A DNA stretch of 64,000 nucleotides from Rickettsiella massiliensis 20B. GTDB lineage: Bacteria; Pseudomonadota; Gammaproteobacteria; Diplorickettsiales; Diplorickettsiaceae. The DNA lies in contig NZ_AJGC01000001.1 in assembly GCF_000257395.1 (NCBI RefSeq), forward strand, positions 863,640 to 927,639. The letters are read 5' to 3'. The position numbers and the translations under genes are program-made. Below are positions 29,634-38,578 of the stretch, piece after piece (the stretch's first letter is position 1; the number at the start of each line of letters is the position of its first letter). The notes under the pieces were generated by a model. That model searched no databases. It saw only the letters and a program-made list of their open reading frames with translations, and was not told the DNA's origin.

Positions 29634-30167
29634 CATCATCATCTATAAATGTGTATTTAAAATCACTATGATAATATATCTAGTACGATACGATATTAAA
29701 TAGAATCTAATTCATGATTAATACCTACTTAAAGTACTCCTTAAATAAAAAATTCTTTTTATAAGAATTTTACAAATCTAGATTCATCAATAAGCTATTC
29801 TTATAAACTCTATGCTATAAATAATAACTTTTATTTTCTCTTTAGTTTTACAATTTACACTTAATTTATGATTTAAAGATATATATTATATTTTCTTGTA
29901 CCTAATCGTCTTTTTATTCATGATTGAAATCAAATAATTAATAAGCTTTACAATGAGAGAAAAATAGAATTAATTCTTATTGGGAATATCTTCTAAAAAA
30001 TATATAAATAAAAATAAATATCAGAATATCTTATATAGATTGTATTACCCTGTAAAAAATATACCATTGATTTCTAATTATTATTGCCTGTTCCAATATG
30101 TTGAATCAAACTAATAAGTTTGAAAATGTTATAATAATTTATTTCTATCTCAAAGGACAATGACGAT
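29634..30167. other. Very AT-rich intergenic stretch
   Basis: No gene seen in 530 bp. Confidence 0.4.
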
Positions 30168-30362
30168 ATGGATCAATTTACCTTCCCAAATAAAAAGGAA
30201 AATGAAAAATGTATCGAATTAGATACATTAGAGCCTATAAAAATAGAATCTTTATCTCCTGGCCAATCTTATCTAATTAAAACTACTTTTTGCCCATTAG
30301 TTCCTGGTCAACTGATGATACAAGCAAACTTTGATTACAAAGAAGGTGAAACGATACAGTAG
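30168..30362 (+). CDS. Hypothetical 64-aa fragment related to the beta-domain proteins
   Basis: Reads MDQFTFPNKKENEKCIELDT and ends GQLMIQANFDYKEGETIQ. The end resembles EEKLSVSFSYKEGDSI of the 285-aa protein, and the pattern SPGQSYLIKTTFCPLVPGQL is like its neighbours. An AAAGGA site precedes the ATG. At 64 residues it covers one domain only, so it is probably a truncated paralogue. Confidence 0.4.
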   Translation: MDQFTFPNKKENEKCIELDTLEPIKIESLSPGQSYLIKTTFCPLVPGQLMIQANFDYKEGETIQ

Positions 30363-30710
30363 TTGTCATAGTAAGCCATATTTTACTTCGACTAAATTTA
30401 CATTTTTAATTATATTAATAATAAATTATTATAAAATTCATTTATGAGAATTTTAAATTTTATTTAACAAAATAATGTTTATAAATAATTGATGAAAAAT
30501 ATTAAAATTAACTTAAAAAATTGCAAAATATTTTTCACTTAATCTCTAAGCAAACTCTACAGAATAGCTTTGATATCAGCTACTGTTTTTGTATCAGAAA
30601 TTTTATTTAAACCTTATTGGATAATTTTATGATTCTTATCGAAATAGAACATATCCGATACTGAATTTTACGGCTGAGAGACATAACCTGAATAGTGGAA
30701 CGAAAAAAAG
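30363..30710. other. AT-rich intergenic stretch
   Basis: No gene seen; sequence after the small fragment gene and before the phage-like gene. Confidence 0.35.
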
Positions 30711-31088
30711 TTAAATGATTATCACGTAAAACTTAAATATATTTAATATTATAGTTGTTGACTTTTTGGCTGTATCACCAAATAACTGACCGTATAAACT
30801 ATTTCTGACCTTACGTTTTTCTATGGCGACATTCTCATCTAAAATACTTTTTTGAATGTCGAGATTTTTTTGTTGTCTGGCGGTAATGTTTTCGGTATTA
30901 CGTTGTGTGGCATTAAAACTCGGTAATGAGAATGCCGCGCCACGCGTGGTCATTTGTGCCGTTTGTCGTTGAATGACTTTATCTAAACTATCTAAGTTAC
31001 TTAAAGTAGATTGCTGATACTGCAATTCATTTTGTTTAGCTTGCAGGTCAAGTTGATTTTCTTGTGCTTTGGCTGCTTGTACTTCCAT
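30711..31088 (-). pseudogene. Phage virion-associated protein fragment
   Basis: A Gln/Ala-rich coiled protein (MEVQAAKAQENQLDLQAKQN, TARQQKNLDIQKSILDENVA, KVRNSLYGQLFGDTA). This resembles internal or ejection proteins of podophages, with small hydrophilic helices and a TTRGAAFSLPSF turn. After FGDTAKK the sequence turns into an AT-rich tail that looks out of frame, and the N-terminus lacks the usual Gly/Ala-rich start. It lies next to an integrase remnant, so it is likely prophage debris. The family call is by style only. Confidence 0.4.
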
Positions 31089-31098
31089 AACACCTTTT

Positions 31099-31940
31099 AT
31101 GACAACTCTACAAGCCTATATACAAAAACGTAAAAAAGAAAAGGTAAAAATGCGGGCTGTCAATTACCCTTTGCAAATTGTTCGGCGTATTTTGAATTTA
31201 TTTGCTGAAGAGTGGAAAGACGAATATAGTTTAAGTTGGTTACCCTCAGCGCCAAAAATCAAGCTGGAATCAGAAACAGATAAGCACAAACCTTATCCCT
31301 TATCGCCAGAAGAGCAAATAAAACTGTTTGATGAACTTCCTATTCATTTACGAAGAATGGCTATCTTTGCTGCCAATACAGGATGTTGAGATCAGGAAAT
31401 AGGTGCGCTGCAATGGGAATGGGAAACTAAAATACCCGAAGGATCGGTATTTCTAATTCCTGACTGGCGAGTTAAGAACAGAGAAGAGCGACTGGTTGTA
31501 CTTAATAGGATAGCCCATCGCGTGATTGAGGAAGTACGAGGAATTCATCCTGAGTATGTATGTACCTTTCGAGGTAAATCTGTAACAAGGATGTTAAATT
31601 CGGCTTGGAAGAAAGCGCGTGTACGAGCAGGGTTAGCTCACGTAAGAGTGCATGATCTTAAGCATACTTTTGGACGACGTTTACGCGCTGCGGAAGTTAG
31701 CTTTGAGGATCGACAGGATTTGACTAGGCCATAAGAATGGGCGGATTACTACGCACTACTCAGCAGCTGAATTGGCTAACTTGATTCGAGTAGCTAATAA
31801 AGCTTGCGATACGGCAAATCAATTGATTGCTCTAAAACAAAAGGAAACGACGCTAGCTCCCACAAATCTCCCGCAAGGAAATTTAAGAGAAGATCTCTGC
31901 ATTGCTAATTATACTCAAATTGACTACAATTCGGGGTCTT
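31099..31940 (+). pseudogene. Tyrosine recombinase/phage integrase, decayed
   Basis: Recognisable through KPYPLSPEEQIKLFDELP, AANTGC, an in-frame TGA (probably from CGA), then DQEIGALQWEWE, VKNREERLVVLNRIAHRVIE and VHDLKHTFGRRLRA (catalytic HxxR region). A frameshift follows at ~31722, then LGHKNGRITTHYSAAELAN in the other frame with the catalytic Tyr. The N-terminal arm-binding domain is missing. The frame runs on to the start of tRNA-Thr. A second remnant of the same integrase lies at 59691-60057. Confidence 0.8.
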
Positions 31941-31949
31941 TTGAAGAAA

Positions 31950-32025
<76 letters not shown>

Positions 32026-32326
32026 GTAAAAATCCTTTAAAATCAGGCAGTTACACTAAAGTAGTCGGCGCCCTTGCTTTGCGCTAAATTAATCGGGGTT
32101 CCTACAGGGGTTCCTCTAATGTACTTGCTAGGCATCTTGTTTTAAACAATACTTCATAAAAGTTAATTTTTACTGGCAAGTATGTGCCGAAGCTTGAATG
32201 AGAAAGTAAACGAGTTTGATTAGTCACTTTTATTTAAATTCCATTTCATTGGCCATTATTGACCATTAATTGTTTAAATTAAAAGAAAAAATAGCGAGTC
32301 TATTTCCACCACTCACCCGATTTGGG
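32026..32326. other. Island left end, non-coding, with an integrase-leader remnant
   Basis: At 32094-32120 are two copies of GGGGTTCCT, the second followed by CTAATG, closely like the start of the island integrase gene (49231-49270, GGGGTTCCTCTC repeats then CTAATGA). It may be arm-type binding sites for the integrase, or a scrap of a second integrase left by an earlier tandem insertion. Confidence 0.45.
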
Positions 32327-33815
32327 TTACGGCGAATTGTTAATAAATAGCTCAATTTCTTTTATGATGTAAATTAAATCTATACCCGCTTCATCGCATT
32401 CCTTTTTCACCTCATCGACGGAATGTGCAGTCAGTACAAAAATAGGTAAATGAGGCTTATTCTTCTTCGTTTCCCACTGACGATATTCTTTACAAGCCTC
32501 AGTTCCTTTGAGTTTAGGTAAACCAATATCGAACAGTGCCCAACAAAAAGAATGGGTTTTTTAATGCCTCTAACGCCGCTTGCCCATCCATGGTGACCAT
32601 TACCTCATAGCCTGCTTCCTCTAATTGATTCTTCAGTACACGTAGCACAATCGTGTTATCTTCAGCAATGAGCACAGAACCGGTTTTACCTTGAGATTTT
32701 TTGCTGGACGCTAATACTGTTTCTGCTTTATCCAGATTTTGATGCGCCAAAGGAAAGGTAAACGATAATGTAAAACAACTTCCTTTTCCTTCTTTACTCG
32801 CTACGTTTATTTCACCGCCTAGAAGAGTTAATATTTCCTTAACCAAATATAACCCCAAACCGTAGCCGCTATATTCTGCTAAATAAGAAGGATGTTCACG
32901 GTAGAAGCGGTCAAATATCTTATTGATATTTTCTTTTGCAATTCCTATCCCGGTATCGGCTACTTTGACCTCTACTTTTGCGCAACCCTTTTCTATCTCT
33001 AATAACTTAATAGTAAAACGTATTTCACCGATCTTGGTAAATTTAACTGCATTCGATAAAATATTGAGGAAGATACGTTTTAATTTGATTCTATCGCTCA
33101 AAATAAGTGGTAAATTTTGTTCAACATCTAAAACTAGTTTTAATCCTTTCGTATAGGCAGAAGGCTCCATTAGGGCATAAAGTTCTTTCGTTAAGCCCGA
33201 TAAATCTAATGGTTCTACTTTTACAGAATCGGTCATTTGTTCGGTATCAATCACCTTGATTACGGCATTGAGCAAGTCGAGTAATTGATTGCCTGTTTCG
33301 TAGATCATTTGACCGTATTCTTTTGATTCCTCTAATGATTCTAACCCCTCTTTTTGAAGCTGCGCTAACCCAATCACTCCAGCTAAGGGCGTTCTAATAT
33401 CATGTGCCATGTTTTGTATAAATTCTTGTTTGGCAATATGGGCTTGTTTTTGTTTAGTGATATCAAGTGAAACTCCAATAACTCCCTGGATTATAATATT
33501 TTTATCTACTAATTCTTTAACAGGCGTTCTGTTTGTCAAATAAACTCTTTGATCAATACCTCTTTCTTCAACGATTTGCTCCTGTCCTTTCTCCAAAACT
33601 TTTTTACAAGCTTCCCACTTATCATTACCCCAGTGTGAAATATGTCTACCAATAAAGTAATCTTCAGTTTTTTTTAATATATCAATCATACGAGAGTTAA
33701 CCCAAATTAAGTAACCCTCTTTATCAACAATAAAAACATTTACAGGTAAGTAGCTTATAAGAAGACGATAAATGATAGGAAAAGATAAGGAAAGTAAATT
33801 AGATTTATTTTTCAT
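32327..33815 (-). pseudogene. Hybrid PAS sensor histidine kinase with receiver domain, frameshifted
   Basis: Domains in order: PAS (LPVNVFIVDKEGYLIWVNSR, to GVIGVSLDITKQKQA, ~20-130), HisKA with phospho-His in FIQNMAHDIRTPLAGVIGLA and HATPase (NILSNAVKFTKIGE, VADTGIGIAKENI, GYGLGLYLVKEI). The receiver domain begins GSVLIAEDNTIVLRVLKNQL. No membrane segments, so cytoplasmic. The receiver is cut at ~32540. The other frame restores ALFDIGLPKLKGTEACKEYR with the phospho-acceptor Asp, then PIFVLTAHSVDEVKKE, to a stop at 32327. It starts 6 bp after the cyclodipeptide-synthase-like gene, so they are one operon. Confidence 0.82.
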
Positions 33816-33821
33816 AATTTA

Positions 33822-34721
33822 TTACTTATGGCTTACAAAGCTTGAGTATTTCATAGAGTATTCTATATATAACTCATTAATAAGCTTTATTTGTTCTTCT
33901 TGTTTTAATTTATTAAGTTCAAGAAGAATATTTTTTTTTATATTAGTATTTTGATTATCTATTCCGACTTCTTTAAAAAAACAACTATTAGAAGATTTCA
34001 ACTTAGATAAATCATTTGGATTTTCAATTTTATATTCAACCCATGGAAGTGGATTATTTTCTCCAAAATATTTTCGATGCACATATCTTAGCGCAGCATT
34101 CCCTGCCCCAGGATAAAGTTGATGTGTAAAATCATAATGCACTAATTTAAAAATAATACTTGACTCTTCTAGTAAATAATTACGAGCTGCTTCTAAGCAT
34201 TTATCATCCAGCTTTCTATTTTTTTCTGGGTCATATTTTTCTAATAGTTTTTTCGCATATTTCTTAGAAAGATGTTCAACATGACCCTTAAAACATTTAT
34301 CAGTTTCATACGTTTTTTTAATATCAGATAAATATTCACAAAAAGGCTTATCTTTCTCATTAAGCTGTGTTTCAAGTATCTCTTTCCAAGAAATAATTTT
34401 TACAGGCATCTTTAGTTTGTTAATTGATTCTTTTTGTTCTTCTCTCCACTCAATTCCTAATTGAATTGCTGCTAAGTCAGATTCCTCAGAAGAAGAGAAT
34501 TTAGAATCTAAAGCAAGATAATGACGTTTTAAATATCCAGTTTCAATGATTGTAACTTTGTGGCAGTGTCCTTCTTTATATTCTTCATTCATTTTCAAAC
34601 AAAATGCTTCAAAATCTTCTTTTTGCTGATATATTTGATCAATACTAATAATCATTAAAACAGAAGCGGTTTTTCCATCTGCACTATGAAGATGTTTTTT
34701 TAATTTGATAGTTGGGAACAT
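33822..34721 (-). CDS. Cyclodipeptide-synthase-like protein, 299 aa
   Basis: CDPSs use two aminoacyl-tRNAs to make cyclic dipeptides. The match is by pattern. An early strand carries a Ser at the nucleophile position (MIISIDQIY, Ser26), then VTIIETGYLKRHYLAL (like the family DtLQRh). Next come YLLEESS with Tyr182 and Glu186 at the positions of AlbC Tyr178/Glu182, and THQLYPGAGNAALRYVHRKY. The C-terminal ~60 residues are extra. ATG at 34721; no signal peptide. It sits between a small helical gene and a PAS kinase. A similar pair occurs at 60.4-61.9 kb. It could be a catalytically changed relative. Confidence 0.6.
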   Translation of the reverse strand: MFPTIKLKKHLHSADGKTASVLMIISIDQIYQQKEDFEAFCLKMNEEYKEGHCHKVTIIETGYLKRHYLALDSKFSSSEESDLAAIQLGIEWREEQKESINKLKMPVKIISWKEILETQLNEKDKPFCEYLSDIKKTYETDKCFKGHVEHLSKKYAKKLLEKYDPEKNRKLDDKCLEAARNYLLEESSIIFKLVHYDFTHQLYPGAGNAALRYVHRKYFGENNPLPWVEYKIENPNDLSKLKSSNSCFFKEVGIDNQNTNIKKNILLELNKLKQEEQIKLINELYIEYSMKYSSFVSHK

Positions 34722-34922
34722 AATTTATATTTGAAAAAAATACCATTGTGAATTTTAAGTTATATTATATTTATTTTAAATATAATGTTACTATTACTTT
34801 AAATAATTTATTATCTTATAGAATATATTCTATCTTTATAAATAATTATGCTATCCTAATTTTAATAAAAATTGAATCACAAAAATAGTATAAAAAAATA
34901 AAAAATTTATCTAGTTTTTTTC
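34722..34922. promoter_or_regulatory. Upstream region of the synthase-kinase operon
   Basis: About 200 bp, extremely AT-rich, between the 79-aa gene and the synthase-like gene on the same strand. It probably holds a promoter or processing site; no specific box can be trusted. Confidence 0.3.
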
Positions 34923-35162
34923 TTAATTTATAGGGAATTTTTTGATTAAACTTTCAACCATATTCCTTATAAATTCTAAATTGTCGCATAATGCGGATAA
35001 ATAATAATGGATAGTTTCTGATGAATAATCCAAAAAGTCATCTGATAAAGTAAGTTGGGCTTGGGCAATTGCTTTTTTCAGATGCTCAAGAATAAGCTTT
35101 TGTTGATCAATATGATCCATAATTTCAACAGATAAGTTCTCTTTTAAGTGAGGATAGGTCAT
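34923..35162 (-). CDS. Small helical protein, 79 aa, coupled to LuxR gene
   Basis: All-helical and charged (MTYPHLKENLSVEIMDHIDQ, then QQKLILEHLKKAIAQAQLTL). Its ATG overlaps the stop of the LuxR gene by 4 bp, so it is translationally coupled to the regulator. It could be an adaptor or antagonist of the regulator or kinase; no family recognised. Confidence 0.6.
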   Translation of the reverse strand: MTYPHLKENLSVEIMDHIDQQKLILEHLKKAIAQAQLTLSDDFLDYSSETIHYYLSALCDNLEFIRNMVESLIKKFPIN

Positions 35163-35613
35163 AAACTATTAACTTTTCTTTGAATATAAACTTTTATGTG
35201 TCGAATATTCTGAGTAATTAACTTATCACATAAATCATTTTGAAAGTGAGTTCCTGTGCATTTGAACGCCGCTTCAACCATATTTTTACAACCTAACTTT
35301 CTGATGCTTCTTTTTCGATAATATTTCACCGTATCAGGATGAATCTCTAATATTTCTGCGGCATGAGCTATCGATTTGCCTTTAAAAGATAAGTATAAAC
35401 ATTTCATTTCTTGTAGGGTAAGCTTATCTGGGAAAGTGAATAAGCAGTTAGAAATAACATCAGTGATTAACTTCTTAAAAACAACCAATTGATTGTTTGA
35501 AGGTTTTCTATTCCCTAAATAAAGTAAGTAATCTCGAGCAAGTTCGTCATAAAGCACATGTTGGGTTTTTTTAATTGACTAGAAAAATAGTCTAATTCTT
35601 CATCTGAATGCAT
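35159..35613 (-). pseudogene. LuxR-type HTH regulator, N-terminal frameshift
   Basis: C-terminal LuxR/GerE helix-turn-helix: LTLQEMKCLYLSFKGKSIAH, EILEIHPDTVKYYRKRSI, KLGCKNMVEAAF. N-terminal motif DELARDYLLYLGNRKPSNNQ is shared with the gene at 55794 (YEELARDYLLYFGNKKPS). ATG at 35613 reads MHSDEELDYFSS as in that paralogue, but an A7 run (eight needed) breaks the frame. A GTG at 35557 could still start a 132-residue protein with an intact DNA-binding domain. No autoinducer domain, so it probably acts with the neighbouring kinase. Confidence 0.75.
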
Positions 35614-35659
35614 TATTTTATCCAAAAAATAAGTTTTATCTAGTATTTTATCATTAAGA

Positions 35660-36193
35660 TTATTTAATGAGATCAGGAATTACCTCTAGTAAAGTTGATA
35701 GAGATTCATCTTCCTCTAAAACATCTAAAATAAAAGTTTTTTCATCGAAAGAAATTTTTTTGAGATATGTATGATTTGATCGATCACTCGTGATTAAATA
35801 AATTAGTGCTGTTCTGTTTTTGCTCATTTCATTTCGGATAGAGTTAATGAGGGAAGAAATATCCTGAAAAAAATCATCAATTTTAAAGAGAATAAATTGA
35901 TAGGGTACTTGTAATACTTGATGAATAATTTCTTCCTTACTTTTAACTGAATGAATTTGATAGTTGATCATTTGCTCAAAAAAATCTGAAAATAATTTCT
36001 GTCTCTTATCACATGAGTCAAGAATCAGTCCATATTTGACTTCAGAAATAATTGGTAATAATTCGAAAAAACGATTTTTTAAATGTTTTTTTATATTTTC
36101 AATCGTCAGTTGGAGAAGCCATATCTCTCATCAAAGTATCAACTATATCATTGATAACATAATTATTAGGAACAATATTTCTTTTTTTTGCAT
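35660..36193 (-). pseudogene. Receiver-like response regulator protein, frameshifted
   Basis: ATG at 36193 after AAGGAAG reads MQKK, then a shift in an A8 run gives RNIVPNNYVINDIVDTLMRD. A second shift near 36110 leads into TIENIKKHLKNRFFELLPII, KYGLILDSCDKRQKLFSDFF, then FILFKIDDFFQDISSLINSI and ALIYLITSDRSNHTYLKKIS. The last stretches have the strand order of a receiver domain, with an Asp in the usual place (KIDD) but no DD pair or standard Lys context. A degenerate receiver, possibly phosphorylation-independent even when intact. Confidence 0.5.
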
Positions 36194-36267
36194 ATGTTCT
36201 TCCTTATTATTAAATTAATTTGATTAAAAAGAAGTTACTTTAAACTTGCTTATAGATTCAATATTTT

Positions 36268-36720
36268 TTAAATAGACGTATGTTCTATTTCCTCTATTTC
36301 TATCGTTTGGCTCGCTAATTTCCCTGCTTTTACAGGTAGATATCCAAGTTGAGTAGCAACGAATATAGCCTCGTTAACTTTTTCACAACGTAGTTTATGG
36401 CAAGCAGTCGCTCTTATTTTTATAATTGAGCTCTCTGTCTTTTTTAATAAAATTGCTATTTCTTTCACTTCTTTTCCGCAGGAAGCATAATAGAGACATT
36501 TTAATTCATTAGATGTTAAAGGCTTTGAGATAAGAGCTGTTTTTTTAGGTGAAATATGAGATAGGTAGCTTATTTTTTCATTGATTTCATCCTTGCTAGG
36601 AGCAACGATTCCTTCTTCAGATAAGCAAAAAATTGCCATTGCTCTATAGTATTGCTCTTCAATAGAAATTAACTTGTACCAAGCCTCATCACGAGCTAAT
36701 CTACTAATAGCCATGGCCAA
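36268..36720 (-). CDS. LuxR-type HTH regulator, 150 aa
   Basis: Starts MAMAISRLARDEAWYKLISI after a GGAG site. The C-terminal HTH is LTSNELKCLYYASCGKEVKE, then IAILLKKTESSIIKIRATAC and KLRCEKVNEAIFVATQLGYL. Diverged from the other LuxR-like proteins here; it lacks the YLLYFGN motif at the N-terminus. Downstream of the RecE/RecT genes and a C4-like RNA on the same strand, and followed by the receiver-like remnant. Likely the regulator of one of the island modules. Confidence 0.75.
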   Translation of the reverse strand: MAMAISRLARDEAWYKLISIEEQYYRAMAIFCLSEEGIVAPSKDEINEKISYLSHISPKKTALISKPLTSNELKCLYYASCGKEVKEIAILLKKTESSIIKIRATACHKLRCEKVNEAIFVATQLGYLPVKAGKLASQTIEIEEIEHTSI

Positions 36721-36976
36721 CTCCAGTTAGTTGTTTATGGTTAGCATCACTAAAGTATGACTGTACTTTAGTGATGTGAAGGGCGCGTTTTTTTATGCGC
36801 CCTTTTTCTTTAATAAATAGCTTATGGGAAAAAAGAAAATCTTGAAATTGTATTCTTAGACAAGAATTAAGCTGTAATAATTGCCTGTATAAACAATTTT
36901 TATAATAGAAATATTGTCTGTAAAGACAGTAAAAGTTGCTTCGATCAAACGATCGAGATACGATTGACGTAACCAT
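36704..36976 (-). CDS. Possible leader ORF overlapping the LuxR-type gene (doubtful)
   Basis: ATG at 36976 (MVTSIVSRSFDRSNFY) has a good AGGAG site 10 bp away, and the frame ends 17 bp inside the regulator gene, so coupling is possible. The product is basic and unrecognised, and two strong hairpins (36745-36804) lie in it. It may be a phage-style leader ORF or chance. Confidence 0.3.
   Translation of the reverse strand: MVTSIVSRSFDRSNFYCLYRQYFYYKNCLYRQLLQLNSCLRIQFQDFLFSHKLFIKEKGRIKKRALHITKVQSYFSDANHKQLTGVGHGY
36745..36776. promoter_or_regulatory. 13-bp dyad just upstream of the regulator gene
   Basis: CATCACTAAAGTA (36745-36757) and its exact complement (36764-36776) flank TGACTG. It lies 25 bp before the ATG at 36720. 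Perfect dyad symmetry at this place suggests an operator for autoregulation, or a 5' hairpin in the message. Confidence 0.5.
36779..36815 (+). terminator. GC-rich hairpin with T-run
   Basis: AAGGGCGC and GCGCCCTT flank a T-rich loop, followed by TTTCTTT on the plus strand. It has the form of an intrinsic terminator for plus-strand transcription, although no plus-strand gene precedes it; on the minus strand it is only a hairpin in the leader of the regulator gene. Confidence 0.4.
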
Positions 36977-36999
36977 GATTTCAATTCTCCTGGAATTGG

Positions 37000-37075
37000 G
37001 TTGTGGCCAGACAGTGGTAGGGTGTTTGCGCACTCTATCGCTGTCCCCCTTAAGTGGGGTCTGGCAGTTTTTAAG
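37000..37075 (-). ncRNA. C4-antisense-like three-stem RNA
   Basis: An outer stem GCCAGAC (37006-37012) / GTCTGGC (37059-37065) closes a junction with two hairpins: ACAG-TGG-TAGGGTG/CACTCTA-TCG-CTGT around loop TTTGCG, and CCCC/GGGG around CTTAAGT. This clover-like form is that of phage C4 antisense RNAs, which lie upstream of a coupled leader ORF and antirepressor-type gene. Here the minus strand has the same order: structure, AGGAG site, leader ORF, regulator. The fold works on either strand, and a T-run on the plus strand could also mean a terminator there. Confidence 0.5.
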
Positions 37076-37108
37076 GATTAAAGTTTTATACGTTGTTAAA
37101 AAAAGACT

Positions 37109-37857
37109 TTAGATGTGCTCTTCCCTCCTTCTTTTTAACTCTTGTTCAGCTAAAGACTGATATTCCTTGTGATTGGCGGCCAGCCATTGCAAATAAGCCT
37201 CTGGGATTTCATCTATACGTTTACCTTTGTATTTGCCAGTCGACATAATGGGTTGTTCCGTTACGGGTTTATCTTCTCTTAATTGCTGATGTAATTCCTC
37301 AATTAAGTACTGACTCGTTTGTTGAGAAGGTACTTTTTCTTCTTGCACATAATCTTCGACTTCTTCACGAATCGTTAAGCCTTTCAACACATCGGCAAAG
37401 GCATCGCGCAGGGCGTATCCACGGGCCCGCATTTGTAGCATGCGGTTTCGATAGTCTTGCCAAGGCCCAGGTTTTTTAAGTAACCCCGCTTTTTGTGCGT
37501 CTTCTAGACTAAAGGTGCGTGTGATTGCTTTGGCCAAACCTTTACGTTTAACTCGACATAGTGCAACGGTTCCTTCCATCACTTCTTCAATGCTCTCTAA
37601 TTGACCTGAAGCTTGCACAATCGCCAGTGCGCCATCTCCCCATAAGCAAGGACGATGGTTGATCACCGCAATGTTTTGCGCATGGGTTTTAAACCGACTT
37701 CTAAGCCCATTTGCATCGCCACGAGGATATCTTCGGGTTTGTGCTGATAATCTCTTGGACAAAAACGACTCTTAGCAATGGCATTGGCAAACTGCATTGC
37801 TTCGGCCCAGGACTGAGGGATCAGACTATGAGATTGTACGGATAGGGAAGTTGACAT
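37109..37857 (-). pseudogene. recT: RecT-family single-strand annealing protein with DUF3820 tail, frameshifted
   Basis: Phage-type recombinase that anneals single strands. The N-terminal frame (from ATG 37857, after GGAG) reads [37 protein letters not shown], then shifts at ~37680. The other frame reads [40 protein letters not shown] and NRMLQMRARGYALRDAFADV. The tail GKYKGKRIDEIPEAYLQWLA is a DUF3820 motif, an uncommon addition. The exonuclease gene is 11 bp upstream, as in RecE/RecT pairs. Confidence 0.85.
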
Positions 37858-37868
37858 TATTATTCTCC

Positions 37869-38513
37869 TTAAAGCTTAAAGGCGTAGTGAGGTAAAGATA
37901 TTTCTTGAACGGGGTAAGCGGGCCATTCATCGGCTTCTAAGCACTGTTTATAGTGCTGTAATAGATCGCTGAAGGCTTCTTGACCCTTTTCCAAGGCCGC
38001 TTTGTCCAGCTTATAGGTTGAGACCACATACGGTGCTAATTTCTCAATCACTAAAAACCAAAAACATTGCATATCCACTCCCTTGATAGCCTGTAAGGCT
38101 GAACGAATCATTGCCGCTTGAATATGATAACCGTAGTCGTGCACGGCCTTAGAAAACGACCAGGCGCTGCCATCTTGGGCTGTTTTAAGATCAACCACTA
38201 ATCCGTTGTGTAGGATATCTGGGCGGCATTTACATAAAATCCCGGTATCCGGATCGTTCCAATAAATTGATTGCTCTATTTTCGCATTTTGAATCAACTG
38301 TACAGCCAGAGTGTTTTTCTCAAAACTGGCTTTCATTACGCATAATTCTTCATATTGTGCTTCAGTGAGAAGGCTTCGATTACCCATCGTTTCCTGTAAC
38401 TGTTTCCATTTCTCAGCACCGGCCTTGGTTCGTTTATCTACTTTCGGTAAAACAATGAACTGCTCTTCAAATTTTTCAGGTTCTAAAATTGCCGTATGTA
38501 ATGCATGGCCCAA
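37869..38513 (-). CDS. RecE-like PD-(D/E)xK exonuclease, short N-terminus
   Basis: Matches exodeoxyribonuclease VIII-type nucleases: [18 protein letters not shown], the active-site run [20 protein letters not shown] (Asp, then D-L-K) and [20 protein letters not shown] (QAA motif). It starts at TTG 38513; the frame upstream is open to a TAA near 38564 ([19 protein letters not shown]) but without ATG, so about 25 residues of the normal start seem lost. Works with RecT: the nuclease makes single strands, RecT anneals. Confidence 0.75.
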
Positions 38514-38578
38514 AATTTGAGCTGGGGTAGGGGACTCAGGGATGTAATCTCTATTGATCCATGAACGTTATTTCCCCT

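Noticed and set aside
29321..29648. 91- and 69-codon Arg-rich frames in repeat copy B
   Set aside because: Overlapping on opposite strands and not conserved in copy A; explained by the GC-richer repeat.
29640..30160. TATAAT-like promoter boxes in AT-rich gaps
   Set aside because: Base composition gives many chance matches; none stands out with a good -35 box and spacing.
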